A DNA stretch of 64,000 bases from Nansenia antarctica (Eukaryota; Chordata; Actinopteri; Argentiniformes; Microstomatidae). Below are positions 21,790 through 31,300 of this stretch, in pieces. The translations under genes and the position numbers were made by a program. Position 1 is the first letter of the stretch; every line of letters starts with the position of its first letter. The stretch lies in assembly GCA_963989245.1 (NCBI GenBank), contig OZ022349.1, positions 24,278,429-24,342,428 on the forward strand. The letters are read 5' to 3'. The notes under the pieces were generated by a model. The model saw only the letters and a list, made by a program, of their open reading frames with translations. It searched no databases and had not been told where the DNA came from.

Positions 21790-23190
21790 TAAATGCGACA
21801 CCGTGCTACTCAGGTGCCCAAAGTGGCATTAAAAAGCAGGAGGACCCACTTCAATGGTGGAAGTCCAACAATGGCTTTAAAGGTCTCGACACACTTGCTC
21901 GTAGACACCACCGTGGTGGGCTGCATCTCGGGGGGGGACGAGGCGGCGTACAGGGATGAGGTGGAGCAGCTGGGCAAGCTGTGCAAGGTTAACAACCTGC
22001 TGCTGAACCAGTCAAAGACCCAGGAAATCATCGTGGACTTCAGGAGGAAAAAATCTGAGGTCCAGCCCCTGCTCGTCGATGGAGGGAGCGTGGAGAGTCT
22101 CAACCCTCCGATTCCTGGGGGTGCACATACAGGATGACCTGTCCTGGAAGACCAACACAGCAGCCATCATCAAGAAGGCACAACAGCGGCTCTACTTCCT
22201 GAGAGTCCTCAGGAAATACCACCTCAAACAGGAGCTGCTTGTGACCTTCTACCGCTGCACAGTGGAGAGCATCCTCACCTACTGCATCTGCGTGTGGTTC
22301 TCCAGCTGCACAGCCGCAGAGAGGAAAGCGCGACAGAGAGTCGTGAGATCGGTCCAGAAGATCATCGGCGCCGCCCTCCCCTCTCTGGAAGAGCTGTATG
22401 AATGAATGGAATGAATGAATGAATGAATGGTCTTTATTGTCATTGCTATAGTACAGGTACCAAACAACGAAATTTGGGAGGGGTGGCTCCCCTGGTGCTA
22501 GGAAAGAAAAAAAAAGAAAAAAATAACAAGAAGGAAAAGGAGCTGGTTTACATAAATAAAGGCTATGTACACTATCCACTATACTATACTGTACAGATAA
22601 AACACTGTACAACACACGCTGCCTCAGGAAGGCCTCCAAGATCTCCAGAGACCCATCCCACCGTGGGAACGAACACTTTGTTCGGCTGCCCTCTGGCAGG
22701 CGGTTCAGGACCATGTCCGCAAGGACAAATAGACTGAAGCTCAGCTTCTACCCTAGGGCCATTCAGGCCCTGAACACAGCAAAGACCTAGGTTCTAGGCC
22801 CTGGACAATCTAGACAATTTGATGGCAGCTACTAGATTGTAATCAGTGTGTCAACTGTGAACATTTCAAACCTGCAAACTGCGACACTTTAAATGAATGT
22901 GCAATAATACTATGTGCAATATGACAACCCTCGGGTACATAAGGTTCAGAGATAGGAAATGTTAGGATATTTATAGCATAGCATAGAGTACAGCACAGTG
23001 TTTTATTTGTATAGTATAGTATAGTGGATAGTGTATATAGCCTTTATTTATGTAAACCAGCTCTTTTTCCCTTCTTGTTTTTAGTATTTTTTTGCTAGCA
23101 CCAGGGGAGCCCCCCCTCCCAAATTTCGTTGTATGGTACCTGTACTATATTAATGACAATAAAGACCATTCATTCATTCATACTCTCTAT
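21790..23190 (+). mobile_element. L2-like LINE 3' half
   Basis: Pieces of one reverse-transcriptase polyprotein lie in successive frames: VNNLLLNQSKTQEIIVDFRR (about 21985), FLGVHIQDDLSWKTNTAAII (about 22112), a QRLYFLRVLRKYHLKQELL stretch and CICVWFSSCTAAERKARQRV (to 22395). After a 206 bp insertion the frame resumes with RCLRKASKISRDPSH and RLPSGRRFRTMSARTNRLKL (22615-22750). At least one frameshift near 22080 and the insertion break it. The 3' UTR ends with CAATAAAGACCATTCATTCA. The 5' end is truncated at about 21790. Confidence 0.85.
22400..22605 (-). mobile_element. Inverted 3'-UTR copy of the same LINE family, nested
   Basis: The insert is the reverse complement of the host LINE's own 3' UTR (compare 22960-23185): the GAATGAATGAATGG tail, TCTTTATTGTCATTGC, AACGAAATTTGGGAGGGGTG and CAAGAAGGAAAAGGAGCTGG all match in reverse. 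It is flanked by CTGTA on both sides, a plausible 5 bp target duplication, and splits a coding region that is otherwise continuous across it. It is a short, 5'-truncated retrotransposition event. Confidence 0.85.
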
Positions 23191-23743
23191 ACATCCCATT
23201 ATTTACTCTCGTCTTATACTTGTTATGCTTCAGTTCCTTGACATTGCAGCAACAGGAAAAATGAAGTGGCTGTAGCTCTAAAGACAAATAAGGCAATAAG
23301 GCAGGATAAATAAAGTAGCAATAGTTGTCTTGAGACAAATAAGACAAGAGACAATGAGGAACACTAGTGTTAGAATCAGACGTTTCTTATCGTTCTTACA
23401 ACACCTGGATTCATGGCCATCAGACGCGTTCCCAGACAGTAACACAATGGGTCGTATGTTCTTAGGATACAATACTGATAATGTGCATATTAAAACAGGA
23501 ACACTGATGAGATGTGTAACATCATGACTAAGCAGCTGGTGCTAGAGAATGAACAAAAGGACCTTTGAAATATATATAGTGCATAATGTATATAATGTGT
23601 CACCTTGTGTCAAACTCACCACATTGTGTCATAATTGATTGATATTTCTTTGGATAAAGGCTTCTGCTAAATGCCAAAAATGTAAATGTAAATGTAGGCC
23701 TGCTTTGTTCTGCATCCATATATATATATATATATATATATGT
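23191..23743. other. No gene seen
   Basis: Ordinary AT-rich sequence with an (AT)n tract at about 23718-23742. Short open frames show no domain. Confidence 0.45.
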
Positions 23744-23884
23744 TACGGTACATGTGGGAAAACTAGGGTTAGGGTTAGGTGCTAGGGTGCTACGGTTAGG
23801 GTTAGGGGTAGGGTTAGACATGCCAGCATGTACCAAGTGGACGTAGTACCTAACCCTAATTGTAGTTTTCCCACATGTACCGTA
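23744..23884. mobile_element. Palindromic MITE with telomere-like repeats inside
   Basis: The arms are TACGGTACATGTGGGAAAAC and its inverse, closing at TACCGTA. Just inside each arm lie AGGGTTAGGGTTAGG on one side and CCTAACCCTAA on the other, with more TTAGGG-like units between. TA at both edges suits a TA-inserting element. Length is 141 bp, with no coding. A further TTCCCACATGTAC half-arm follows at 23885. An (AT)n tract lies just upstream. Confidence 0.75.
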
Positions 23885-24009
23885 TTCCCACATGTACTGC
23901 AACACTGTGGCATAAACAATGGAACAACCGTTTGATTGACATTTGGAAGAGTATTAATCATCGAGAACTGATGGTAAAGTTTTGTCTGAATGGCATTTGA
24001 TGGGAAGGT

Positions 24010-24080
24010 TTACATAATAAGCTTTATTTGTATAGCACTTTTCCTGCAAACGTTGCAGCTCAAAGTGCTTTAACAAAATA
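24010..24080 (-). mobile_element. LINE 3' tail
   Basis: GCTTTATTTGTATAGCACTT followed by GCAGCTCAAAGTGCTTTA is the reverse complement of a common fish LINE 3' end. Related tails are at 29258 and 54090. No coding remains. Confidence 0.6.
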
Positions 24081-24661
24081 ACTTAAGAATTACTACAAGA
24101 TCTAAACATGTACATACATATACAAATATATACACATATATAGATTCATCAACTAATATTAAAAGATACATAATAGTCATTTAAAGGCAATATTAAAGAG
24201 ATATAGTTTGTATCCCAGCAAGGCATCTCATAAAGTAGGCGAGTCACCTGTACGGGCGGACCTGTGCCCGGTCAAAAATTAATCTTGTAGTTAGAACGAG
24301 GACACGGGCGTCACCCCGCGTCGTTATTTTCCACTCATCAGTTTAAGGCATGACCTATCAATAGCCGAGCACACCACTATATTCCTGGGGAAGGTTGTTC
24401 TGGTCATGGTAATCACCGGGTCGCGTTAATTCAGAATAGTGAAGTCGGCTGTTTTATTATTTTTCCAACACGTTTACATTATAAATATCTAAATATGTCT
24501 TCATGTGTACTGTTTACCATCAAACATTATTTCGATTAGAATGTGTACTTTGTTTGTAGTACTTTCAATGAATATGTTGCGCAAAGGCTCATGGGAATAA
24601 CACAACGTCACATCTGTGTCTTTTTTGTTGTGAAAAGCAATCGATACCAATTAATTAATTA
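24081..24661. other. No gene seen
   Basis: AT-rich with one GC-richer block (24240-24430). No ORF over 70 codons, no repeat recognised. Confidence 0.45.
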
Positions 24662-24862
24662 CTTTTGCCATTTAGCAGACGCTTTTAATCCAAAGCGATT
24701 TACAATTACGAATTACAGGGACATTCCCCCTGGAGTAACTGAGGGCTAAGTGCCTTACTCAAGGGCACACTAGTAGTGGTGTGGTTTCAGGCGGGATTTG
24801 AACTCACAACCTTCCGATCACAAGTCCAACTCACTATCCACTACTAGACCACCACTACCCAC
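24662..24862 (-). mobile_element. tRNA-derived SINE, copy 2
   Basis: Same element as at 9673 and 26571, same orientation. Box B (GGTTGTGAGTTCAAATCCCG) is intact. The sequence near box A carries an extra ACTA relative to copy 3 (CACTATCCACTACTAGACC). Confidence 0.87.
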
Positions 24863-25253
24863 ATGTACACATACCAGAGCTCTAAATTCTAAAGAGTAGT
24901 TAATAATATGATAGATAAGAGATTATAGATCATATATTATAGATAATAAGATGAGCAATGAATTATTTTGATCTGAGGTGATTGGTGAAGAGATAACAGC
25001 AGTTTCTCTTCCTCTATGTGTCTCTTTAGGTCCCTCTCCTCAAGATTACCGTATTTTTAAAAATGTTTTATTATTATGTAAAAATGGACAATCGTTTAAT
25101 GTCGGACAATCGTTTTGGTCCTATTTCATTAATCATTTGGAGTTTTATTAATAACCTGATATAACTGTGATAAAATGGGAGCAACAGTAGAGGGAGCCCT
25201 TGGTCTTCTGTAGTGCCTCCTGCCTAAACAAGCCTTGACTCAGTCATTCGCTT

Positions 25254-25700
25254 AGGGTTATGGTCCAGCAGCTGTAAGTGAGTAAGGGGTTACTTACCTT
25301 CTTGTGATTTTATTCTTTTTCTAAATGTGTTTTTTTTCCCTTTCCTAACACCAGGGGAGCCACCCCTCCTAAATTTCGTTGTTTGGTACCTGTACTGTAG
25401 CAATGACAAATAAAGTCCATTCCATTCCATTCCATTCCATTCCATTCCAATAAGGCTTAGGGTTATGGTCCAGCAGCTGTAAGTGAGTAAGGGGTTAGGG
25501 TTAAGGCGTAGGGTTATGGTCCAGCAGCTGTAAGTAAGTAAGGGGTTAGGTTTAAGGCTTAGAGTTATGGTCCAGCAGTTGTAAGTGAGTAAGGGGTTAG
25601 GGTTAAGGCTTAGGGTTATGGTCCAACAGCTGTAAGTGAGTAAGGGGTTAGGGTTAAGGCTTAGGGTTATGGTCCAGCAGCAGTAAGTGAGTAGGGGACA
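25254..25700 (+). repeat. 50-52 bp minisatellite with TTAGGG-rich units
   Basis: Six units of the form CTTAGGGTTATGGTCCAGCA, then GCTGTAAGTGAGTAAGGGGT, then TAGGGTTAAGG start near 25254, 25455, 25507, 25557, 25607 and 25659. The first is separated from the rest by a LINE tail inserted at about 25292-25450. Confidence 0.92.
25292..25450 (+). mobile_element. LINE 3' tail inserted in the minisatellite
   Basis: ACACCAGGGGAGCCACCCCT, TAAATTTCGTTGTTTGGTAC and GTAGCAATGACAAATAAAGT end in a (CCATT)n tail. It is the plus-strand version of the tail nested at 22400. It divides unit 1 of the minisatellite from unit 2, so it arrived after the array had started. Confidence 0.8.
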
Positions 25701-26290
25701 AGGATCGGAGTGAATACGCACTCCAAATACAGTATGGCTAACCCACATATAAATATATGCACAGTGCATATAAGCCTGGAATAACAACAAGTCAAACTTG
25801 GCCTTAGTGGGAGTGAATTGACTGAGTAAAGTATTTGTTATTATTTGATTTCAGTGAATCACACTGCTGCGAGGCGTAGCCCCGAATCAGGAATATATGG
25901 TGTGAAAGTACTGGGCAGGGGGGTGTGGGGGGAAGGGAGTGCTGAGGGATATGATTGACACAGTAAAGCCAATGGCAATGTGCCATCCGTTTTCAACACT
26001 CTTTCTATTGACTTCTAGCTGACTTGACTTAATGAAGACCACGTTTGACGCGATGGTCCACCAGACATTTTGCGCATCTGGGCGGCAGTGTGACCTGGGA
26101 ACCAGACTACAGGAAAGCCAAGCCTATCAACTGGCTCATCTGTGTCCCACATCACACTGCCCCACTCTCTCCCTCTCTGTGAAGCTCTAAGCATCTTGCC
26201 ACCATCAAGGGTCAGTGTGTGCCCACTGGTGGAGAAGTCTGTTTCTAGTAGTAGAACGTTCCGTTTGCCAAGTCGCGTAGGAAAAAAAAC
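25701..26290. other. No gene seen
   Basis: Ordinary sequence, with no repeat or ORF that can be supported. Confidence 0.45.
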
Positions 26291-26850
26291 GTTTCTTGTT
26301 GTTCTTGGATGAGTTGGATCTCAGGTACAGTGCCAGACAGGTCCGCGGCTTTCGTGTAATTCCGCCTCGTTGTTTTAACAAACTAGTCAAAACACATCTC
26401 TTCTCCCTGACCTTTGACCTGAGGTGGCTCACCTGCCTTCCCGACACTGCACTCTTTGCACTTTTATTTGTACTGCACCTTGCTTTTAGTGTATTTTATC
26501 TATTTTATCTGTTTTCTTTCATCTGTATTTTATCTCTTTTATCTTGTTTTTCTAATTTATAATAATAATAATTTTGCCATTTAGCAGACGCTTTTATCCA
26601 AAGCGACTTACAATTACGAATTACAGGGACATTCCCCCTGGAGTAACTGAGGGCTAAGTGCCTTACCCAAGGGCACACTAGTAGTGGTGTGGCTTCAGGC
26701 GGGATTTGAACTCACAACCTTCCGATCACAAGTCCAACTCACTATCCACTAGACCACCACTACCCCTCTTTCTCTTTTATCTGTTAAGCACTTTGGGCGG
26801 CTGTTGTCGTTGTACATTTTGTGCTATATAAATAAACGTTACTTACTACT
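26291..26850 (+). mobile_element. L2-like LINE 3' end, split by a SINE
   Basis: A short frame ends the polyprotein with FNKLVKTHLFSLTFDLRWL, the usual close of fish L2-type ORFs. The 3' UTR continues on both sides of the SINE at 26571-26766 and ends TTAAGCACTTTGGGCGGCTG...GCTATATAAATAAACG with a TTACTTAC tail at about 26840. The copy is 5'-truncated. Confidence 0.6.
26571..26766 (-). mobile_element. tRNA-derived SINE, copy 3 (inside LINE 3' UTR)
   Basis: The best preserved of the three. On the minus strand: box A region GTGGTCTAGTGGATAGTGAG, box B GGTTGTGAGTTCAAATCCCG, then the shared central part and the tail TAAGTCGCTTTGGATAAAAG. All three SINEs in the window have the same orientation. Confidence 0.9.
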
Positions 26851-27463
26851 TACCTACTTAACAATTACAAGACTTCTTCTATTAAATAATCACTGCCACC
26901 TGTGCCATATGCCATTTTACATTATAAGAAAGAGATTGCAGTGTAATAACAATTGCCTCTTCAGCAGTAGGGTTAAATGGATTTTCTTTTTTATTATTGG
27001 GTTGCACTTGCTTGCTTTCCTCAAAGAATAGCGTAACACTTCACTGGAAGGTGTTTTAAACATGAAGGGTCTCTGATCCTCCTGCATCATCTTATAATGT
27101 TCACATGTGGACCGACCTGCCAGACACAACAATAACACACCCTACCTTGGTGTTGAGACTACACTGTAACTTTAACCCTGTCTGTCTTTTAATCCAGGAC
27201 TAAACCCTGTAATTAGAGATGTCCATGTGTCAGAACACTCTTAACCAGACAGTGGGGGTCAAGCTGCCTTGTCTTGGTGACAGGTCTGTCTCCCTGCTAC
27301 ACAGTGTTGTCTCATTGGCTGTGATGAGTCTTCCACTTCTGCTGTGATAATAATAATAATAATAATAATAAAAATAATAATAAAAATAAGAATTTATTAC
27401 ATTTATTAATCGCTTTTCATTATACAAGAATAATCTCAAACGGTGTAAAATAAACTATAGAAA
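26851..27463. other. No gene; (AAT)n tract and LINE-like tail
   Basis: An (AAT)n tract at 27346-27388 is followed by AGAATTTATTACATTTATTA, which resembles a degraded LINE tail. Nothing else is supported. Confidence 0.45.
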
Positions 27464-27562
27464 ATGGGTGTGGCCACAGAGGAGAGTGGGTGTGGCCATA
27501 GAGAAAAGTGGGTGTGGCCATATAGGAGTGTGGGTGTGGCCATACAGAAGAGTGGGCGTGGG
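27464..27562 (+). repeat. GTGGGTGTGGCCAT minisatellite
   Basis: Five spaced copies of GGGTGTGGCC(A) in units of 24-31 bp. The core equals a CACCC/GC-box type site on the other strand. It lies about 280 bp beyond the last zinc finger of the gene at 28286-36973, on the 3' side. A regulatory role is only a suggestion. Confidence 0.85.
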
Positions 27563-27840
27563 CACACACAGGCTGGCTAGTGGAGCGTCGCCAGGGAACC
27601 TTAAACAGACCACATGTGGCTGGAACAACTTAAATATTTAGCTGAGCTGGTTGAAAAGCCTGACAATTAATCTTTACAAATGAGAGTGTGTGTCTGTGTG
27701 GTCAAACAAACTGATGTCAGGCCCTAATGAATCAGGAGAGAGAAAGAGAGAGAAAGCTGTGGGAGGGTGTGTGTGTGAAAGAGAATAAATGTAGTCATCA
27801 GAGGGTTTGTCAAACCAAGAGAGAACTTTATTTTTTTTAT

Positions 27841-28309
27841 CTACCTAAACAGGTATCCTGCTTGACTAAAACTCTTCCCACACTGGGAGCACTGGTGTGG
27901 TTTCTCTCCTGTGTGTATTCTTTGATGATTCTTCAAGGTTCCTGCATGAATGAAACTCTTCCCACACTAGGAGCACTGGTATGGTTTCTCTCCTGTGTGT
28001 ATTCTCTGATGAATCTTCAGTTCTCCTCCTTGACTGAAATTATTTCCACACTGGGAGCAGTGGTATGGTTTCTCTCCTGTGTGTATTCTCTGATGAATCT
28101 TCAGGTTTCCTTCTTGACTGAAACTCTTCCCACACTGGGAGCACTGGTACGGTTTCTCTCCTGTGTGTATTCTCTGGTGAATCTTCAGTTCTCCTCCTCG
28201 ACTGAAACTCTTCCCACACTTGGAGCAGTGGTATGGTTTCTCTCCTGTATGTATTCTCTGGTGTATCTTTAGGTGTTCTGCTCGACTAAAACTCTTCGCA
28301 CACTCGGGG
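27841..28309 (-). pseudogene. Out-of-frame distal zinc fingers of the ZNF gene
   Basis: Five to six further C2H2 fingers follow the main array in another frame, with linkers TGEKPY and helices such as SRGGELKIHQ, SQEGNLKIHQ and IHAGTLKNHQ, ending in a stop at about 27841. A 14 bp deletion at about 28305 (compared with the sister finger at about 28628) put them out of frame. A second lesion is a TAG at 27967-27969 in place of the CAG of SQCGK. They would now form 3' UTR. Confidence 0.85.
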
Positions 28310-31300
28310 CTCTCCGGTGTGCATTCTCTGATGCTTCTTCAGGGTTCCTGCATCAATGAAACTCTTCCCACACTCGGAGCAGTGGTATGGTTTCTCTCCT
28401 GTATGTATTCTCTGATGAATCTTCAGGTTTCCTTCTTGACTGAAACTCTTCCCACACTCGGAGCAGTGGTATGGTTTCTCTCCTGTATGTATTCTCTGAT
28501 GAATCTTCAGGTATCCTCCTTGACTGAAACTCTTCCCACACTCGGAGCAGTGGTATGGTTTCTCTCCTGTGTGTATTCTCTGGTGACTCTTCAGATCTCC
28601 TCCTTGACTGAAACTCTTCGCACACTCGGGGCACTGGTACGGTTTCTCTCCGGTGTGTATTCTCTGATGCTTCTTCAGGGTTCCTGCATCAATGAAACTT
28701 TTCCCACACTCGGAGCACTGGTAGGGTTTCTCTCCTGTGTGTATTCTCTGATGAATCTTCAGGTCTCCTCCTTGACTGAAACTCTTCCCACACTGGGAGC
28801 ACTGGTACGGTTTCTCTCCGGTGTGCATTCTCTGATGCTTCTTCAGGGTTCCTGCATCAATGAAACTCTTCCCACACTGGGAGCACTGGTATGGTTTCTC
28901 TCCTGTGTGTATTCTCTGATGAATCTTTAGGTTTCCTGCTTCACTAAAACTCTTCCCACACTGGGAGCACTGGTATGGTTTCTCTCCTGTGTGTATTCTC
29001 TGATGCTTCTTCAGGTCTCCTGCTTTACTAAAACTATTTCCACACAGTGGGCAACGGTAGGTCTTCTCTCCTGTGTAAGTCTGTGGGTGTGTTTTATGGT
29101 GATTCTTCCGCCTTGAGCTCCTGTGTTGTTTATGGTTTCCTGATGTGGTGGAGCTGGGCTCGCTGTCTGGACCTGGGTTGGAGCTCTGCTGGTCTGTAAG
29201 AATAGGAACATATACAGGGTTACATAGGCAAGTTTAACTTTGATATATACGTTTAGGCAAGGCAAGTTTATTTGTATAGCACATTTGTTACAACATGGGC
29301 AATTCAAAGTGCTTTACCTACAGCATTAAAAAAAATACAGCAAGAGGAGGATAGTAAGAAGAAAAAAAAGAGAGAGAGAAATTAAATAGATAAACATTTA
29401 ACAAGATAATAAACAATGAATAAAAAGATATAGATAAAAGTGTTCTCTATCTAAGTATGTCTCTCAGAGAGATAAACCTCTGCAAGTATCGTGCCCTGAT
29501 ACAGGATTAAGGTCGCAGATTATCACGGGTAGTGGCTGCATGTATGATGCAGAAGAAGTTGATTATCATTATTAAAAAACAATAGTCATGAATATGCAAA
29601 TATTCTGGGTGCGTGGAACACTATTTCCATACACCCATTCACCCATGTGTCGCATTCGATTGGAACAACCCACCGTTTGCATCCCACCCCTGCTAGAATC
29701 CCCTGGCCCTGGTAACCACCCTGGTAAACACAGGGATGTGTGTATTTTTATGTTAGCCCCCCGGGAAGTGAAGCATGCCCGTCCTGCCTGCCTATACTAT
29801 CTACATACCTATACTATCTACATGCCTATACTATCTCCATGCCTATAGGGCTGCAACTAACGATTATTTTGATTAATCGGATACAAAAAAAAGCGGGAAA
29901 AAAAGATTTATTTTGCAAATTTTATTTTATGTTTTCTAAATCAGCCAGGCCTATACATATACATGTGCAAAAAGCTTGGTAGGCTACCACTAGCTAGCCT
30001 TTAGCTTATCACCTCTGCTCTACCACTGACGTTAGCCAGCTAGCTAAATACACTTGTCATGCAATATTGAATTCATGAATGCGAGCAAACACTCACTGGC
30101 TATCGCATTACATTACAGTCATTTAGCTGACGCTTCGCCAGAACTCACACTAACGCATTTGCATGGAGAGCAGGAGACCATGGAAGGGCTGAGCCCAGCA
30201 GGACTTATAAAACAAAACAATAGGAAGTTAGCTGTAACCCTCCTCTATAGAAACATAGTTACTGCTGTGGTTCTCAACACAGCTACGCAGACTACAGCTG
30301 GACGAGCAGCGTAGTGACAGTCAGCTAGCGGCAGCAGCGAGCTAACCCTGCTAGCTAACTCACTAGCATGTCCTGACAGCAGACAGCAGACAGCTTCACT
30401 TTCAAGGCTTTTGAGTAGCATGATTTAAATGTAGCCGCCACGCCGGTGTGCGAATTTGCGAAACCTAGGATGGTATGGGGAATACCACTACCTGATTGGT
30501 TGGCGAAAAACATGTTTATTGACTGGGCAACACAGTGTAAATACAGAGTTCAAGTTTAAAGTTTAAAGTTAAACTTCACCAAACAATCTGGCAACCCTAT
30601 GGTTTCTGGTCGGAAGTATTGAACGCATTTCACATTTACGATTGCCGGCCACGTCCATTTTCCGAGCAGGTTGTCGGGAGAGTTGATTGCACAATTGAAG
30701 AGAATTGACTCTTAACACACCTCACACCACAGGATTCTGTTATAGGAAAATGTTAAGATCAATCTGATAACCGGGCGTTTTCTGTCGTTTTCAGACATCC
30801 GAAAATCGAAAAGATTTTATTTTTTTTCACCGAACAGTAACAAAAATTATCGTTAGACTAATCAATAAATTAGTCGTTAGACTAATCGAAAAAATAATCG
30901 CTAGATTAATCGTTAGAAAAATTGTCGTTTGGGACAGCCCTACCAATCAGCACCTTTCATTAACGTACCCAAGGAAGTTTAAAGAACGCACTCCCAGTGT
31001 TGCCAACTTCCAGAGCCCCTTGGCGACTTAATTAGTCAAAAGCGACCAGCGACAAATCTAACTTCCTTTTCTGGTCATTTGGGGAATTACTGTAAACTAA
31101 AGCATCTAACATATCCCGTATTCCACTGTTCACATTACAACCGAGCTCAGGAGAGACGAGTAGGGATACAGTCTATGGCGAGAGAGGGTTGCCGTCTCCT
31201 CTCTCCCTCAACACTCACTCCCGCGGCCAGTCTGATATCAGCCACGGGGAGCGTACTGTTGTTCCCCGGGTCCTCGTGGGGGGTTCAGGCAAAGTTCGGG

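Noticed and set aside
23760..23870. Chromosome end or fusion point from TTAGGG repeats
   Set aside because: The repeats are few, degenerate and in both orientations inside a short inverted-repeat element.
24662..24862. tRNA gene on the minus strand
   Set aside because: Box A and B are present, but there is no acceptor stem or cloverleaf, and the unit recurs with an identical 3' tail; it is a SINE.
27727..28930. Plus-strand frames of 181 and 236 codons with repeating LPTLGAVVWFLSC
   Set aside because: Antisense shadow of the zinc-finger array; the minus strand has TGEKPY linkers and C2H2 spacing.
29846..30942. 8 bp target duplication for this hAT
   Set aside because: Flanks CATGCCTA and CCAATCAG do not match, so no claim of an intact insertion is made.
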